Assembly (NCBI GenBank): GCA_003225295.1
Contig: QHYZ01000047.1
Span: forward strand, 158,213 to 198,202
Direction: 5' to 3'
From: Acidobacteriota bacterium
GTDB lineage: Bacteria > Acidobacteriota > Terriglobia > Acidiferrales > UBA7541
DNA length: 39,990 nt
Positions 25,986 through 34,614 of the stretch are shown in pieces (position 1 is the first letter of the stretch; every line of letters begins with the position of its first letter). The position numbers and the translations under genes are program-made. Below the pieces are notes generated by a model. The model was not told the DNA's origin and did no database searches. It saw only the letters and a program-made list of their open reading frames with translations.

Positions 25986-25999
25986 CGGCCTAAAGGCCG
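25986..25999 (-). other. Intercistronic hairpin, infA-rpmJ gap
   Basis: CGGCC (25986-25990), loop TAAA, GGCCG (25995-25999), perfect over 5 bases. It resembles the hairpins at 35310-35326 and 9082-9097 in core and loop. Confidence 0.5.
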
Positions 26000-26011
26000 A
26001 GGCTGCCGTTT

Positions 26012-26275
26012 TTACTTGTAGCGATACACAATCCGGCCGCGTGTCAAATCGTAAGGCGAAAGCTCCACGGCGACCTTGTCTCCCGCCAGAATGCGGATGA
26101 AATTCTTGCGCATCTTGCCGGAAACGTGCGCCAGGACCTGGTGCTTGTTTTCCAGCTCAACGCGGAACATGGCGTTCGGCAGCGGCTCGATCACCGTGGC
26201 CATGACTTCAATGGCGTCCTCCTTGGAGTTTCCGGAGTCGCCTTTCTTCTTTTCCTCGCGAATGGGTCTGGCCAT
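26012..26275 (-). CDS. infA: Translation initiation factor IF-1
   Basis: 87 residues. The S1-like OB fold starts at [45 protein letters not shown] and ends GRIVYRYK, matching IF-1, which binds the 30S A site with IF-2 and IF-3. The family is usually 71-73 residues; here an N-terminal extension of about 15 charged residues ([15 protein letters not shown]) precedes it. The extended start is supported by GGGAG three bases before the ATG. A strong AAGGAGG falls inside the gene at the junction of extension and core, but no normal start codon follows it at a useful distance. Confidence 0.96.
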   Translation of the reverse strand: MARPIREEKKKGDSGNSKEDAIEVMATVIEPLPNAMFRVELENKHQVLAHVSGKMRKNFIRILAGDKVAVELSPYDLTRGRIVYRYK

Positions 26276-26292
26276 AATCTCCCGAGTTACCA

Positions 26293-26310
26293 GCCGGTCT
26301 AAAGACCCGC
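26293..26310 (-). other. Imperfect intercistronic hairpin, map-infA gap
   Basis: GGTC, loop TAAA, GACC (26296-26307), extended by two further pairs beyond one C-C mismatch. Short and weak, but the loop matches that at 25986-25999. Confidence 0.35.
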
Positions 26311-26321
26311 TAGTGCATTTA

Positions 26322-27095
26322 TTACCACGACGGCCCGGTCATCTCTTTCGGCCGCGTCAGGATCCACGGCCCGTTGGCGGTTACCGCCACGGTGTGCTCG
26401 AAATGGGCCGAGGGGCTGCCGTCGGCAGTTTCCGCCACCCACTCGTCTCGCATTCGCACTTCCGGGCGGCCCGCGTTGACCATCGGTTCGACGGCGATGA
26501 CCATGCCCTCTTGCAACCGCGCGCCGTGTCCCTCGTCACCGTAGTTCGGCAGATTGGGCTCGTCGTGCATTTTCGTGCCAATCCCGTGCCCCACGAACTC
26601 GCGCACCACCGAGAAACCGTTCTGCTCCACCCAGCTCTGCACCGCGTGGCCGACATCGCCGAGCCGGTTGCCCGCGCGCATCTTGTCGATCGCGCGATCC
26701 AACGATTCCCTGGTCACATCCAGCAGCTTCCGCACTTCCGGCTGAATTTGCCCCACCGGGACAGTGACCGCCGAATCCGCGTAGTAGCCTTCCAGCTCCA
26801 TCCCGAAATCGATCGAGACGATATCGCCTTCGCGCAGTTTCCGCTTCGGCGACGGAATCCCGTGAACGATCTCGCTGTTCACCGAGGTGCACAGCACGCA
26901 GGGATAACCGCGATATCCCTTGAATGCCGCCTTGCCCGGTCGTCCGGCGATTTTTTCCTCGGCAAGCTTCTCGAGGTCCATCGTCGATATTCCCGGCTTT
27001 ACCACACTGCGCAGCGTGGCCAAGACTTCGTGCACGAAAAGCCCGGCGCGGTGCATCTTTTCCAGCTCTTCCGCGCTCCGGAGGTGAATCGCCAT
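26322..27095 (-). CDS. map: Methionine aminopeptidase, type I
   Basis: 257 residues. It removes the initiator methionine from nascent proteins. The pita-bread fold has all five metal ligands: D96 (SIDFGM), D107 (YYADSAVTV), H170 ([17 protein letters not shown]), E203 (AVEPMV) and E233 (FEHTVAV), with substrate-site histidines H79 and H177. The absence of an N-terminal zinc extension or a large insert fits the short bacterial type I. GAGG lies 4 bases before the ATG. The gene sits between adk and infA, as in many bacteria outside the enterobacteria. Confidence 0.98.
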   Translation of the reverse strand: MAIHLRSAEELEKMHRAGLFVHEVLATLRSVVKPGISTMDLEKLAEEKIAGRPGKAAFKGYRGYPCVLCTSVNSEIVHGIPSPKRKLREGDIVSIDFGMELEGYYADSAVTVPVGQIQPEVRKLLDVTRESLDRAIDKMRAGNRLGDVGHAVQSWVEQNGFSVVREFVGHGIGTKMHDEPNLPNYGDEGHGARLQEGMVIAVEPMVNAGRPEVRMRDEWVAETADGSPSAHFEHTVAVTANGPWILTRPKEMTGPSW

Positions 27096-27109
27096 CGATC
27101 CTCTTCCGC

Positions 27110-27123
27110 GGCCCGACCGGGCC
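27110..27123 (-). other. Intercistronic hairpin, adk-map gap
   Basis: GGCCC (27110-27114), loop GACC, GGGCC (27119-27123), perfect, in a 42-base gap upstream of map. It has the same GGCC core as the hairpin before rpoA. Confidence 0.5.
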
Positions 27124-27137
27124 CAATTTGACGGACG

Positions 27138-27848
27138 CTATCGCGCCCCGCGCACGCTCTGCACGCTTTCGAGCACCTGGCGTCCGACTTCTTCCACGCT
27201 CTTTGAACCTTCGATCGAGTGCAGCAAACCTAGGCGTCCGTAATACGCCGCCAGCGGCGCCGTTTGCTTCTCATAGGCCTGCAAACGAGGGCCGATAACT
27301 TCTTCGCGATCGTCCGGCCTCTGCACCAACTCGCCGCCGTCGGCATCGCAAATCCCTTCGACCTTGGGCGGGCGCTCGTAAATATTGTAAATCTCACCGC
27401 CCACTTTGCAGGTCCTTCGCCCAGTCAATCTTCGCAACAGCACCGAAGGATCGATGGCCAGGTGAATCACGAACGGCCGCTTGTAACCATGATGCTTCAA
27501 CAACTGGCCCAGGTATTTCGCCTGAGCCACGGTTCGCGGAAACCCATCAAACACAAAACCGTGCGAACAGTCCGGCCGCTCGATGCGTTCCCTGATCATT
27601 TGCAGCACCAGGGAATCAGGAACCAGGTCGCCGCGTTCCATGATCGGCTTGGCCTTCACTCCGAGCGGTGTGCCATTGCTGACATGCTCGCGAAGCATGT
27701 CACCGGTCGAAAGATGCGGCACACCATACTTCTTGGCCAATTCCTTTGCCTGCGTGCCTTTGCCCGCGCCCGGCGGCCCGAGAAAAATCACTGCGCGGTC
27801 TAACTTGTCCGGGTGCCGGGTATCCGGAGCTACCCTGGTTTTCTCCAT
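27138..27848 (-). CDS. adk: Adenylate kinase
   Basis: 236 residues. It balances ATP, ADP and AMP. The P-loop GPPGAGKGT lies at 24-32 after a 17-residue polar N-terminal extension; AMP-binding STGDMLR (47-53) and GFPRT are present. The long-form lid (~140-175) has the zinc-site spacing C147-x2-G150-x16-C167-x2-D170. Three of the four usual ligands (Cys, Cys, Asp) remain and the second Cys is replaced by Gly, so zinc binding is doubtful. Its ATG overlaps the secY stop by one base (TAATG), indicating translational coupling. Confidence 0.98.
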   Translation of the reverse strand: MEKTRVAPDTRHPDKLDRAVIFLGPPGAGKGTQAKELAKKYGVPHLSTGDMLREHVSNGTPLGVKAKPIMERGDLVPDSLVLQMIRERIERPDCSHGFVFDGFPRTVAQAKYLGQLLKHHGYKRPFVIHLAIDPSVLLRRLTGRRTCKVGGEIYNIYERPPKVEGICDADGGELVQRPDDREEVIGPRLQAYEKQTAPLAAYYGRLGLLHSIEGSKSVEEVGRQVLESVQSVRGAR

Positions 27849-29254
27849 TACCGCCGGCCGCGCAACCGGCCCTTCCGCGCAAACCCTTCGTAGTTGCGCA
27901 TGACCAGTTGGGCCTCCAACTGCTGCACCGTATCCATGGCCACACCCACGACGATCAAGAGCGACGTTCCACCAAAATAAAAGTTAACCTGCAAACCTTT
28001 CAGGAACCACACCGGAAAGTGGCGGTCAAACCACGATCCGATGCCCCAGCCCAAATGGTCGAGGTGAATACCGGCGATCATCCATTCCGGAAGCAAGCAC
28101 ACCAGCGCCAGGTAAACCGCACCGATGAACGTCAACCTCTTCAGAATCTTGCTGACATGCTCGGAAGTGGTGCGGCCGGGCCGGATGCCCGGAATGAACC
28201 CGCCGTTTTTCCGCATGTTGTCGGCAAGTTCCGTGGGGTTGAACACGATGCCCACATAGAAGAACGCGAACACCAAAATCAGCGTCACATAAATCAAGGT
28301 GTACAGCGGCTCGCCCCATTTGAGAGCGGCAGCAATATTGGCCACGAAAGGCCAGCGCGTTCCAAAAATCAGCGCGGCGGTGGCCGGAAACGCCAGCAGC
28401 GAGCTGGCAAAAATCGGCGGAATCACGCCGCCGGAGTTGACGCGCAGCGGCAGGTAGGATGATTGCCCCCCCATGACGCGACGCCCCACAACGCGCTTGG
28501 CATACTGCACGGGAATGCGGCGCTGCCCGCCTTCCACGAAGACGATGAAAGCGACCACCGCGATCATTAGCGCGATCAGCAGAATCAGCGCCAGCGGTGT
28601 AAACGGCCCCCAGGCCTGCGTCTTGGCCTTTTCATACAAGTCCACCACGGCGCGAGGCAGACCGACAACGATACCGACAAAGATGATCAGCGACATCCCG
28701 TTGCCGATACCTCGCTCGCTGATCTGCTCGCCCAGCCACATGATGAAGGCCGAACCGGTGGTCAAGGTCAGAATGGTCATCAACGTAAAACCAAATCCGG
28801 GATGATAGACCATGGACTGCCCGCCAGGGCCAGACGCCGCCTGCAAGGTCTGTGCGATCGTGAACGACTGGATGATGCTCAAGACGATCGTCAGGTAGCG
28901 CGTATACTGCGTAATCTTGCGCCGGCCGAGTTCGCCTTCTTTCTGCAAGCGCTCAAGATACGGAAACACCACGGTCATTAGCTGCAGGATGATGGAGGAG
29001 GTGATGTAGGGCATGATGCCGAGCGCGAAAATCGTCAGGCGGCGGAAGTTGCCGCCGCTGAAGAGGTCGAAAATGCCCAGCACCGATCCCGCGGACTGGT
29101 CGAAGAGCTGTCCCAGCACTACCGTGTTGATTCCCGGCGTGGGAATGTGCGCGCCGATGCGATAGACCGCCAAAAGGGCCAGCGTGAACAGCACACGGTT
29201 CCGCAAGTCCTCGATGCGGAACATGTTCTTCACAGCTTCGATGAATCGGTTCAT
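27848..29254 (-). CDS. secY: Preprotein translocase subunit SecY
   Basis: 468 residues with about ten membrane spans. N-terminal MNRFIEAVKNMFRIEDLRNRVLFTLALLAVYRIGAHIPTPG is diagnostic, as are the plug region GIMPYITSSIILQLM, the loop GERGIGNGMSL (here SERGIGNGMSL) and the cytosolic loop RVVGRRVMGGQSSYLPLRVN. SecY is the channel through which SecA or the ribosome moves secreted and membrane proteins. It follows rplO by 22 bases and overlaps adk by one base. The upstream sequence has only a weak GGG-A-rich ribosome binding site. Confidence 0.98.
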   Translation of the reverse strand: MNRFIEAVKNMFRIEDLRNRVLFTLALLAVYRIGAHIPTPGINTVVLGQLFDQSAGSVLGIFDLFSGGNFRRLTIFALGIMPYITSSIILQLMTVVFPYLERLQKEGELGRRKITQYTRYLTIVLSIIQSFTIAQTLQAASGPGGQSMVYHPGFGFTLMTILTLTTGSAFIMWLGEQISERGIGNGMSLIIFVGIVVGLPRAVVDLYEKAKTQAWGPFTPLALILLIALMIAVVAFIVFVEGGQRRIPVQYAKRVVGRRVMGGQSSYLPLRVNSGGVIPPIFASSLLAFPATAALIFGTRWPFVANIAAALKWGEPLYTLIYVTLILVFAFFYVGIVFNPTELADNMRKNGGFIPGIRPGRTTSEHVSKILKRLTFIGAVYLALVCLLPEWMIAGIHLDHLGWGIGSWFDRHFPVWFLKGLQVNFYFGGTSLLIVVGVAMDTVQQLEAQLVMRNYEGFARKGRLRGRR

Positions 29255-29276
29255 GCCAGTTTCCCGCGAGTCCTCT

Positions 29277-29810
29277 TTATGCTACAACCTCGAACGTACC
29301 ACCCGCCTTGGTAATCTTTTCTTTGGCCGACGCGCTGAACGCCTGCGCGTGAATCGCCAGCTTGGTGGTCAGCTGGCCATCGCCCAGAACTTTGACAGGG
29401 TCCGTGGCACGGCGCACAAAACCGTGCGCGCGGAGCAACTCAGGAGTTACCGTTTCGCCGGCCGGAAAAACATTCAATTCCGCCAGATTCACGACGGAGT
29501 ACGTCACGCCAAAGGGGTTGTGAAAGCCGCGCTTCGGCATGCGCCGGTGCAGCGGCATCTGTCCGCCTTCAAAGCCGCGGCGGCGCGAATAGCCGCGGCG
29601 CGATTTCTGCCCCTTGTTGCCGGCGCCGGCGGTCCTGCCGAGCTTTGAACCCATGCCGCGGCCAACGCGAACCTTCTTCTTGCGCGAGCCCGCGGGAGGC
29701 TGCAAATTCGCAAGCGTAAAGGAGCGACGTGCCTTCGACGCCGGCTTCGCCGGCTTGTGCTGACCACGCTTGCGGGCCCCTCTGGGGCCGCTTGAATTTT
29801 TTTTCGCCAT
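29277..29810 (-). CDS. rplO: 50S ribosomal protein L15
   Basis: 177 residues. Core motifs [49 protein letters not shown] (residues ~47-95, in several blocks) identify L15, which assembles late into the 50S central protuberance. The family is usually about 145 residues; here ~30 basic residues rich in Ala, Lys and Pro precede the core ([16 protein letters not shown]). The gene starts 4 bases after the rpmD stop, and secY follows at 22 bases, as in the spc operon. Confidence 0.98.
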   Translation of the reverse strand: MAKKNSSGPRGARKRGQHKPAKPASKARRSFTLANLQPPAGSRKKKVRVGRGMGSKLGRTAGAGNKGQKSRRGYSRRRGFEGGQMPLHRRMPKRGFHNPFGVTYSVVNLAELNVFPAGETVTPELLRAHGFVRRATDPVKVLGDGQLTTKLAIHAQAFSASAKEKITKAGGTFEVVA

Positions 29811-29814
29811 CGTT

Positions 29815-30069
29815 CTACTCCACCACGGCCACGAGATGCCGCACCTTGTGGATCATACCGCGCACCGCCGGCGTGTCCTGGCGCTCCACCACCTGATGCA
29901 TTCTCCGCAGGCCGAGCCCGCGGATGGTTTGACGCATGTCATCGGTACAGCTGATGAAGCTGACCACCCACTTGATCTTCACCGTGCCACCGGATTTCTT
30001 GCCGTCGTGCTCGGTCCGGTTGTAGGGCTTGACGGAAGTTTTTGTGCTGGCCACTTTTTTTCCGGTCAT
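29815..30069 (-). CDS. rpmD: 50S ribosomal protein L30
   Basis: 84 residues. The L30 core lies at the C-terminal end: [30 protein letters not shown], then [16 protein letters not shown]. Normal bacterial L30 is about 60 residues; here about 25 extra Lys/Thr/Ser-rich residues precede it. The ATG overlaps the rpsE stop by one base (TAATG), so the long start is fixed by coupling. Position between rpsE and rplO is canonical. Confidence 0.96.
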   Translation of the reverse strand: MTGKKVASTKTSVKPYNRTEHDGKKSGGTVKIKWVVSFISCTDDMRQTIRGLGLRRMHQVVERQDTPAVRGMIHKVRHLVAVVE

Positions 30070-30644
30070 TAGTCGCCCTCACTCGCAACGGCCTTTTCCT
30101 TGGGTGGCTTGCCGCTGATTTCTTCCACGGTTTTGGAGCGCGTTTCGGCCACGTGCGCTATATCCTTCAAGCCCAGGAGCGCCGCGAAGGTAGCCTTGAC
30201 GACGTTGTGGGGGTTTGAGGTGCCGATTGATTTCGTCAGCACGTTGTGAATCCCCGCAACTTGCATCACCTTGCGCACCGGACCGCCGGCGATAACGCCC
30301 GTACCTTCCGACGCGGGCTTGAGCAGCACCTGCGCTGAGCCATAACGCCCCAAAACCTGGTGCGGAATCGTCGCCCCCTTCAGGTTCAGCTTGATCAGAT
30401 TCTTTTTCGCTTGCTCGATGCCCTTCTTGATGGCCATGGGCACTTCGCGCGCCTTGCCCATGCCGAATCCCGCATGACCATGGCTGTCGCCGACCACCAC
30501 CAGCGCAGAGAAACTCAGGTTCTTACCGCCCTTGACGACTTTCGTGACGCGGTTGATGGCGATCACGTCATCCTTCAGCTCCGAAGGATTTACTTCTAGG
30601 AGCCGGCGTACCGCTAGACTGTCTCGCAGAATTTGCTTCGACAT
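30069..30644 (-). CDS. rpsE: 30S ribosomal protein S5
   Basis: 191 residues from the ATG at 30644, chosen over an upstream in-frame start at 30680 that would overlap rplR. The double-stranded-RNA-binding-like S5 N domain ([47 protein letters not shown]) and the C domain (RAVLGVAGI-type block: [31 protein letters not shown]) are clear. S5 acts in decoding fidelity and mRNA unwinding at the entry site. The start lies 4 bases beyond the rplR stop with no good Shine-Dalgarno, suggesting re-initiation. The C-terminal tail is charged ([17 protein letters not shown]). Confidence 0.97.
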   Translation of the reverse strand: MSKQILRDSLAVRRLLEVNPSELKDDVIAINRVTKVVKGGKNLSFSALVVVGDSHGHAGFGMGKAREVPMAIKKGIEQAKKNLIKLNLKGATIPHQVLGRYGSAQVLLKPASEGTGVIAGGPVRKVMQVAGIHNVLTKSIGTSNPHNVVKATFAALLGLKDIAHVAETRSKTVEEISGKPPKEKAVASEGD

Positions 30645-30648
30645 AGGC

Positions 30649-31029
30649 TTAGAACTGTAACCCCGCTTCCCGCGCCGCATCTGCGAGCGCCTTGACGCGG
30701 CCGTGATACTTGTATCCGCCGCGGTCGAACACCACTTTATTTACGCCCGCAGCCTTGGCGCGCTCGGCAACGATCTTGCCGATCACTTTCGCAGCCGCGA
30801 TGTTGCCCCCGCCCTTCAAACTCTTTTTCGTTTCGCCGTCAACCGAACTGGCGGAGACCAACGTCTTGCCCGAACGGTCGTCAATCACCTGCGCGTAAAT
30901 ATGTCCCAGCGAACGGTACACCGACAGGCGCGGGCGCTCTGGCGTGCCCTCAACTCTGGTGCGCACGCGCTCGTGAACACGCTGGCGGTGCAAATCCCGC
31001 GATAGCTTGCGAACTCTTGCTGACGCCAC
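30649..31029 (-). CDS. rplR: 50S ribosomal protein L18
   Basis: 126 residues from a GTG at 31029 with AGGAG 8 bases upstream. The C-terminal [28 protein letters not shown] is diagnostic for L18, as is [21 protein letters not shown]18 brings 5S rRNA into the central protuberance with L5. It follows rplF after a 94-base gap with a GCGGG/CCCGC hairpin, and rpsE starts 4 bases after its stop. Confidence 0.97.
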   Translation of the reverse strand: MASARVRKLSRDLHRQRVHERVRTRVEGTPERPRLSVYRSLGHIYAQVIDDRSGKTLVSASSVDGETKKSLKGGGNIAAAKVIGKIVAERAKAAGVNKVVFDRGGYKYHGRVKALADAAREAGLQF

Positions 31030-31076
31030 TGTCGTTTCTCCTAATCACCAAAAAACTTGCCAAGATCCATGGAACG

Positions 31077-31091
31077 GCGGGCCGGCCCCGC
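31077..31091 (-). other. Intercistronic hairpin, rplF-rplR gap
   Basis: GCGGG (31077-31081), loop CCGGC, CCCGC (31087-31091), perfect over 5 bases in a 94-base gap. It contains a GGCCGGCC-like core. Confidence 0.45.
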
Positions 31092-31123
31092 TGGTACCAA
31101 GGTAAATTTTGTGCCGCAACCAA

Positions 31124-31672
31124 TTACGCCGCGCCGCCAGCCTTTGCGCCAGCCTTGCCGGCCTTCTTCTTTAGCCGCTCACCGGTGATGCGCACACCCT
31201 TCTGCTTGTACGGATCGGGCGGTCGCAGCGAGCGCATGTCCGCCGCAACCTGGCCAACCTGGCCCTTGTCTGCGCCGCTCACCACGATGTGCGTCTGCTT
31301 TTCCACGGCCACTTGAATGCCTTCCGGAATCGGAAAATCGATCGGGTGCGACTTGCCGAGCGCGAAGGAAACCATTTTACCCTTCAACTCGGCGCGATAG
31401 CCGACGCCGACGATGTCCAGTTCTTTCTTGAAGCCCGACGTCACGCCGAGTACGGCGTTGGCGACCAGCGCGCGAGCGAGGCCGTGAAGAGCGCGGTGAT
31501 CTTCGGTCGCGCGAAGGGCCGTCAGCACGCCGTCTTTCTGCTCAAAGGTGATGCCCTGCGGCACCGGCACGGAGAGCTTGCCCTTCGGCCCCTGCACGTC
31601 GATCTTGCCGCTCTGCATGGCGATCTTTACGCCCGCTGGCACTGGAATTGGTTTGCGTCCGATACGTGACAT
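31124..31672 (-). CDS. rplF: 50S ribosomal protein L6
   Basis: 182 residues with the two repeated L6 folds. [17 protein letters not shown] starts the protein, and the C-terminal signature [24 protein letters not shown] identifies it. L6 binds helix 97 and the sarcin-ricin loop area near the factor-binding site. A short Ala/Gly/Lys tail ([12 protein letters not shown]) extends beyond the usual end. It is 31 bases downstream of rpsH. Confidence 0.98.
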   Translation of the reverse strand: MSRIGRKPIPVPAGVKIAMQSGKIDVQGPKGKLSVPVPQGITFEQKDGVLTALRATEDHRALHGLARALVANAVLGVTSGFKKELDIVGVGYRAELKGKMVSFALGKSHPIDFPIPEGIQVAVEKQTHIVVSGADKGQVGQVAADMRSLRPPDPYKQKGVRITGERLKKKAGKAGAKAGGAA

Positions 31673-31703
31673 CTTCTCTATTTTCCTTGACTAGAAATAC
31701 CGG

Positions 31704-32102
31704 CTACCAGACTTCACAAAGAATTTCGCCGCCCACTTTGGCCTTGCGCGCCGAGCGGCCGCTCATCAGCCCTCGCGGCGTAGTCATGATACTGATGCCC
31801 AGGCCGCCCACGACGGGACGAATATCGGTCGCGCCGAGATAGGCGCGCGCTCCCGGGCGCGAAATGCGCTTCAGACCGGTAATCACGCTGCGGCGGTCCG
31901 GAGTGTACTTCAGGAAAACGCGCAACATCTTGCGCGTCTTGTTCTCGTCCACCAGCTTGTAGGTCGAGATATAACCCTCTTCCTTGAGAATGCGCGCGAT
32001 CTCGGTCTTCAGCTTCGAGACCGGAACATCGACGCGCTGGTGCTTGGCGGCCGCCGCGTTGCGGAGGCGCGTCAAGAAATCGGCAATGGGATCCGTCTGC
32101 AT
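31704..32102 (-). CDS. rpsH: 30S ribosomal protein S8
   Basis: 132 residues. MQTDPIADFLTRLRNA and the C-terminal GISIMTTPRGLMSGRSARKAKVGGEILCEVW are the S8 signatures. S8 is a primary 16S rRNA binder in the central domain; in enterobacteria it is the translational repressor of the spc operon. GGAG lies 5 bases before the ATG. Length is normal, without tails. It follows rpsN by 7 bases. Confidence 0.98.
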   Translation of the reverse strand: MQTDPIADFLTRLRNAAAAKHQRVDVPVSKLKTEIARILKEEGYISTYKLVDENKTRKMLRVFLKYTPDRRSVITGLKRISRPGARAYLGATDIRPVVGGLGISIMTTPRGLMSGRSARKAKVGGEILCEVW

Positions 32103-32109
32103 AGTTCTC

Positions 32110-32295
32110 CTACCAGCTAGCTTTCACGACGCCGGGAATTTCTCCCTTCAGCGCCATACCGCGAAAACAGATTCGGCACATCTGGAACTTGCGAATATAC
32201 CCGCGCGCTCGGCCGCAACAGCGGCAGCGGTTGCGTATGCGCACCTTGAATTTCGGTTTTTTGAGCGACTTGGCGATCTTTGCTGTGCGTGCCAT
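32110..32295 (-). CDS. rpsN: 30S ribosomal protein S14, zinc-binding type
   Basis: 61 residues, the short C+ form. Two CxxC pairs (in [12 protein letters not shown] and [11 protein letters not shown]) make the zinc ribbon, with C24, C27, C40 and C43 as ligands. It replaces the long zinc-free S14 of enterobacteria. The ATG overlaps the rplE stop by one base (TAATG), which signals translational coupling. Position between rplE and rpsH is canonical. Confidence 0.98.
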   Translation of the reverse strand: MARTAKIAKSLKKPKFKVRIRNRCRCCGRARGYIRKFQMCRICFRGMALKGEIPGVVKASW

Positions 32296-32852
32296 TATTG
32301 CGCCACTCCTTTTTCGCGAAACGGAAACCCGAGCGCCTTGAGCAGCTCGCGACCTTGCTCATCATTCTTCGCGCTGGTGGTCATGGTGATGTTCATGCCC
32401 TTGATCTTGTCCACACGCGTGTAATCGATCTCCGGAAAGACCAGCTGGTCTCTCAATCCCAACGTGTAATTCCCGCGGCCGTCAAATGAATTCTGTGGCA
32501 AACCGCGAAAGTCGCGCACCCGCGGGAGCACCACGTTGCACAGGCGATCGAGAAATTCGTACATCATATCGCCGCGCAGAGTCACCGCACAGCCGATGGG
32601 CATGCCCTTGCGAATCTTGAAATTCGCGATGGACTTCTTCGCCCGCGTGATCACCGCTTTCTGCCCGGTGATCTGGCCGAGCTCAACCGCCGCGGTGTCC
32701 AGGAGCTTGGCGTTCTGACTTGCTTCGCCGAGACCGATGTTGACCGTGATTTTCTTCAGCTTGGGCACGGCCATCATGTTCTTCCAGCCAAAGCGCTTCA
32801 TCAGCGCGGGAACCGTCTCCATCCGGTATTTTTCCTGCAATCGACTCTTCAT
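32295..32852 (-). CDS. rplE: 50S ribosomal protein L5
   Basis: 185 residues. Signatures are [53 protein letters not shown] and [25 protein letters not shown]5 binds 5S rRNA and the P-site tRNA elbow and contacts S13 in the 30S head. The ribosome binding site GAAGG is very close (2 bases) to the ATG. It lies 21 bases after rplX and overlaps rpsN by one base. Confidence 0.98.
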   Translation of the reverse strand: MKSRLQEKYRMETVPALMKRFGWKNMMAVPKLKKITVNIGLGEASQNAKLLDTAAVELGQITGQKAVITRAKKSIANFKIRKGMPIGCAVTLRGDMMYEFLDRLCNVVLPRVRDFRGLPQNSFDGRGNYTLGLRDQLVFPEIDYTRVDKIKGMNITMTTSAKNDEQGRELLKALGFPFREKGVAQ

Positions 32853-32873
32853 TGCCTTCTTCTACCTTGTCCT

Positions 32874-33227
32874 TTATTTGTCCAACGTCGTGTGGCAATG
32901 GCGGCAGCTGCGCACTTTCGTGCCGTCCGGCAAAGCGGCGTGGCCAATCCGCGTGTGTTTGCCGCAGCTTCCGCAGACGACCATCACGTTCGAGACGTTG
33001 ATCCCCGCTTCTTTCTCCACAATCCCACCCTTGATGTTCTTCGAAGGGTTGGGGCGTGTGTGCCGCTTGATGATCCCGACGTGCTCGACCACTACGGTGT
33101 TCTTCTTCGCGTTGATCGAGAGCACGCGCCCGCTTTTGCCGGCGTCTTTCCCGGCAATCACCTTGACGTTATCACCCTTGCGAATCTGAATGCTGTGCCG
33201 CTCGGCTCTTTCGTGTCTGAGGGTCAT
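32874..33227 (-). CDS. rplX: 50S ribosomal protein L24
   Basis: 117 residues. A KOW motif near the start (IRKGDNVKVIAGKDAGKSGRVLSI) and HTRPNPSKNIKGGIVEKEAGINVSNVMVV identify L24, a tunnel-exit and assembly-initiator protein. The C-terminal part contains two CxxC pairs (VCGSCGKHTR and RSCRHCHTTL), a zinc-ribbon-like end that many bacterial L24 proteins keep. It starts 3 bases after the rplN stop. Confidence 0.98.
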   Translation of the reverse strand: MTLRHERAERHSIQIRKGDNVKVIAGKDAGKSGRVLSINAKKNTVVVEHVGIIKRHTRPNPSKNIKGGIVEKEAGINVSNVMVVCGSCGKHTRIGHAALPDGTKVRSCRHCHTTLDK

Positions 33228-33230
33228 GGC

Positions 33231-33599
33231 CTACCAAACCTCCGGGGCCAGCGAAACAATTTTCGTGAATTTCTTCTCGCGCAGCTCGCGCGCCACCGGG
33301 CCGAACACGCGCGTTCCGACGGGCTCGCCCGCATCATTGATCAGCACCGCGGCATTATCATCAAAGCGGATATACGTGCCATCCTTACGCCGCCGCTCTT
33401 TCCGCATGCGCACCACAACCGCTTTCACTACGGTTCCTTTCTTAACCTGGCTTTCCGGTGTTGCTTCCTTCACCGCGGCAGTGATGACATCCCCGAGGCC
33501 GGCCTGCAATCCCGCGTCGCCGCCCACCGGCATAATGCATGTCAGCTTGCGCGCGCCGGAATTGTCGGCCACCGTCAGCCAGGTTCGCATCTGAATCAT
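33231..33599 (-). CDS. rplN: 50S ribosomal protein L14
   Basis: 122 residues, exactly the usual length. [22 protein letters not shown], the [12 protein letters not shown] strand and the C-terminal [28 protein letters not shown] are diagnostic. L14 forms intersubunit bridges with helix 14 of 16S rRNA. AGGGGA lies 8-9 bases before the ATG. It opens the spc block, 22 bases after rpsQ. Confidence 0.98.
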   Translation of the reverse strand: MIQMRTWLTVADNSGARKLTCIMPVGGDAGLQAGLGDVITAAVKEATPESQVKKGTVVKAVVVRMRKERRRKDGTYIRFDDNAAVLINDAGEPVGTRVFGPVARELREKKFTKIVSLAPEVW

Positions 33600-33621
33600 T
33601 GGTTTCGTTCCCCTGTCTTTC

Positions 33622-33915
33622 TTACGAGCCCGACGCGTTCCGCGTCAGCACTTCCTTCAACCGCCAGCGCTTCAACTTCGAAAGCGGCCGCGAGGCCACG
33701 ATGCGCACCGTGTCGCCGGTCTTGGCCTGGCGATTTTCGTCGTGCGCGTAGAACTTTTTAGAGATGCGCACCACGCGGCGGTACTTGGGGTGCTGCACCA
33801 GCCGCTGCACCTCAACCACAATGGTCTTCTCCATTTTCGCGCTGGTCACTTTGCCGGTGAGGATGGTGCGCTCGCCGCGCTGGGCAACCGGGGCGCTTTG
33901 TGTTTCGGTTGTCAT
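33622..33915 (-). CDS. rpsQ: 30S ribosomal protein S17
   Basis: 97 residues. The OB-fold core [40 protein letters not shown] and [24 protein letters not shown] identify S17, a primary 16S binder. About 15 additional residues ([15 protein letters not shown]) precede the core. The ATG overlaps the rpmC stop by one base (TAATG), fixing the start by coupling. Confidence 0.98.
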   Translation of the reverse strand: MTTETQSAPVAQRGERTILTGKVTSAKMEKTIVVEVQRLVQHPKYRRVVRISKKFYAHDENRQAKTGDTVRIVASRPLSKLKRWRLKEVLTRNASGS

Positions 33916-34124
33916 TACGCCTTCCCTGCTTTCAGCTCTTGTGCGCGAACGAGTGTTTTCACCCGCGCCAGATCTTTTTTCGCTTCGCGGAGCCGCTTGA
34001 GTGCTTCCGCTTGTCCCGTCGAAAGCTGGAAGCGCAGCCGGAAAATTGTCTCCGTCAGATCCTTCTCCTGCGCCAGCAGTTCGTCCACGCCCGCTTCGCG
34101 GATTTTTTCAATACGCCGCGGCAT
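33915..34124 (-). CDS. rpmC: 50S ribosomal protein L29
   Basis: 69 residues, two long helices. ELLAQEKDLTETIFRLRFQLSTGQAEALKRLREAKKDLARVKTLVRAQEL fits the L29 pattern (in several blocks). L29 sits at the tunnel exit beside L23 and forms part of the docking site for trigger factor and SRP. It starts 2 bases after rplP and overlaps rpsQ by one base. Confidence 0.97.
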   Translation of the reverse strand: MPRRIEKIREAGVDELLAQEKDLTETIFRLRFQLSTGQAEALKRLREAKKDLARVKTLVRAQELKAGKA

Positions 34125-34126
34125 GG

Positions 34127-34543
34127 CTAAAACCCTCCTGCGCGAGAGACGAATTTCGTGGGAATCGGCAGCTTGTGCGCCGCCAGCCCCAGGGCTTCCT
34201 TAGCCGTCGCTTCATCCACTCCCGCCATCTCGAACATGATGCGTCCCGGTTTCACCACCGACACCCACTTTTCCGGCGCGCCTTTGCCCTTGCCCATGCG
34301 CGTTTCGGCGGGCTTCTTGGTGAACGGCTTGTCCGGGAAAATCCGGATCCACAATTTCCCGCCGCGCTTGATGAACCGCGTAATCGCCACGCGCGACGCT
34401 TCGATCTGCCGGTCGGTGATCCATGCGCATTCCATGGCTTTCAAACCGTACTCGCCGAACGCCAAATCTCCGCCGCGCCAGGCCTTGCCGTTTCGGCGGC
34501 CGCGCATCTGCTTTCGGTACTTCACCTTCTTGGGCATCAACAT
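34127..34543 (-). CDS. rplP: 50S ribosomal protein L16
   Basis: 138 residues. [41 protein letters not shown]-type block ([25 protein letters not shown]) and [19 protein letters not shown] identify L16, which shapes the A-site tRNA elbow contact in the 50S. Two in-frame ATGs, at 34543 and 34537, could start it; the first matches the usual MLMP start. A 71-base gap with a TAACCG/CGGTTA hairpin separates it from rpsC. Confidence 0.98.
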   Translation of the reverse strand: MLMPKKVKYRKQMRGRRNGKAWRGGDLAFGEYGLKAMECAWITDRQIEASRVAITRFIKRGGKLWIRIFPDKPFTKKPAETRMGKGKGAPEKWVSVVKPGRIMFEMAGVDEATAKEALGLAAHKLPIPTKFVSRAGGF

Positions 34544-34571
34544 CGCTGTGTTCTCGCTTCCCTAGTCTCGT

Positions 34572-34588
34572 TAACCGCTTCCCGGTTA
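34572..34588 (-). other. Intercistronic hairpin, rpsC-rplP gap
   Basis: TAACCG (34572-34577), loop CTTCC, CGGTTA (34583-34588), perfect over 6 bases, 29 bases upstream of the rplP ATG. No T tract. Confidence 0.5.
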
Positions 34589-34614
34589 CAGCTCAACGCG
34601 CTGCTCTTTTTCGT

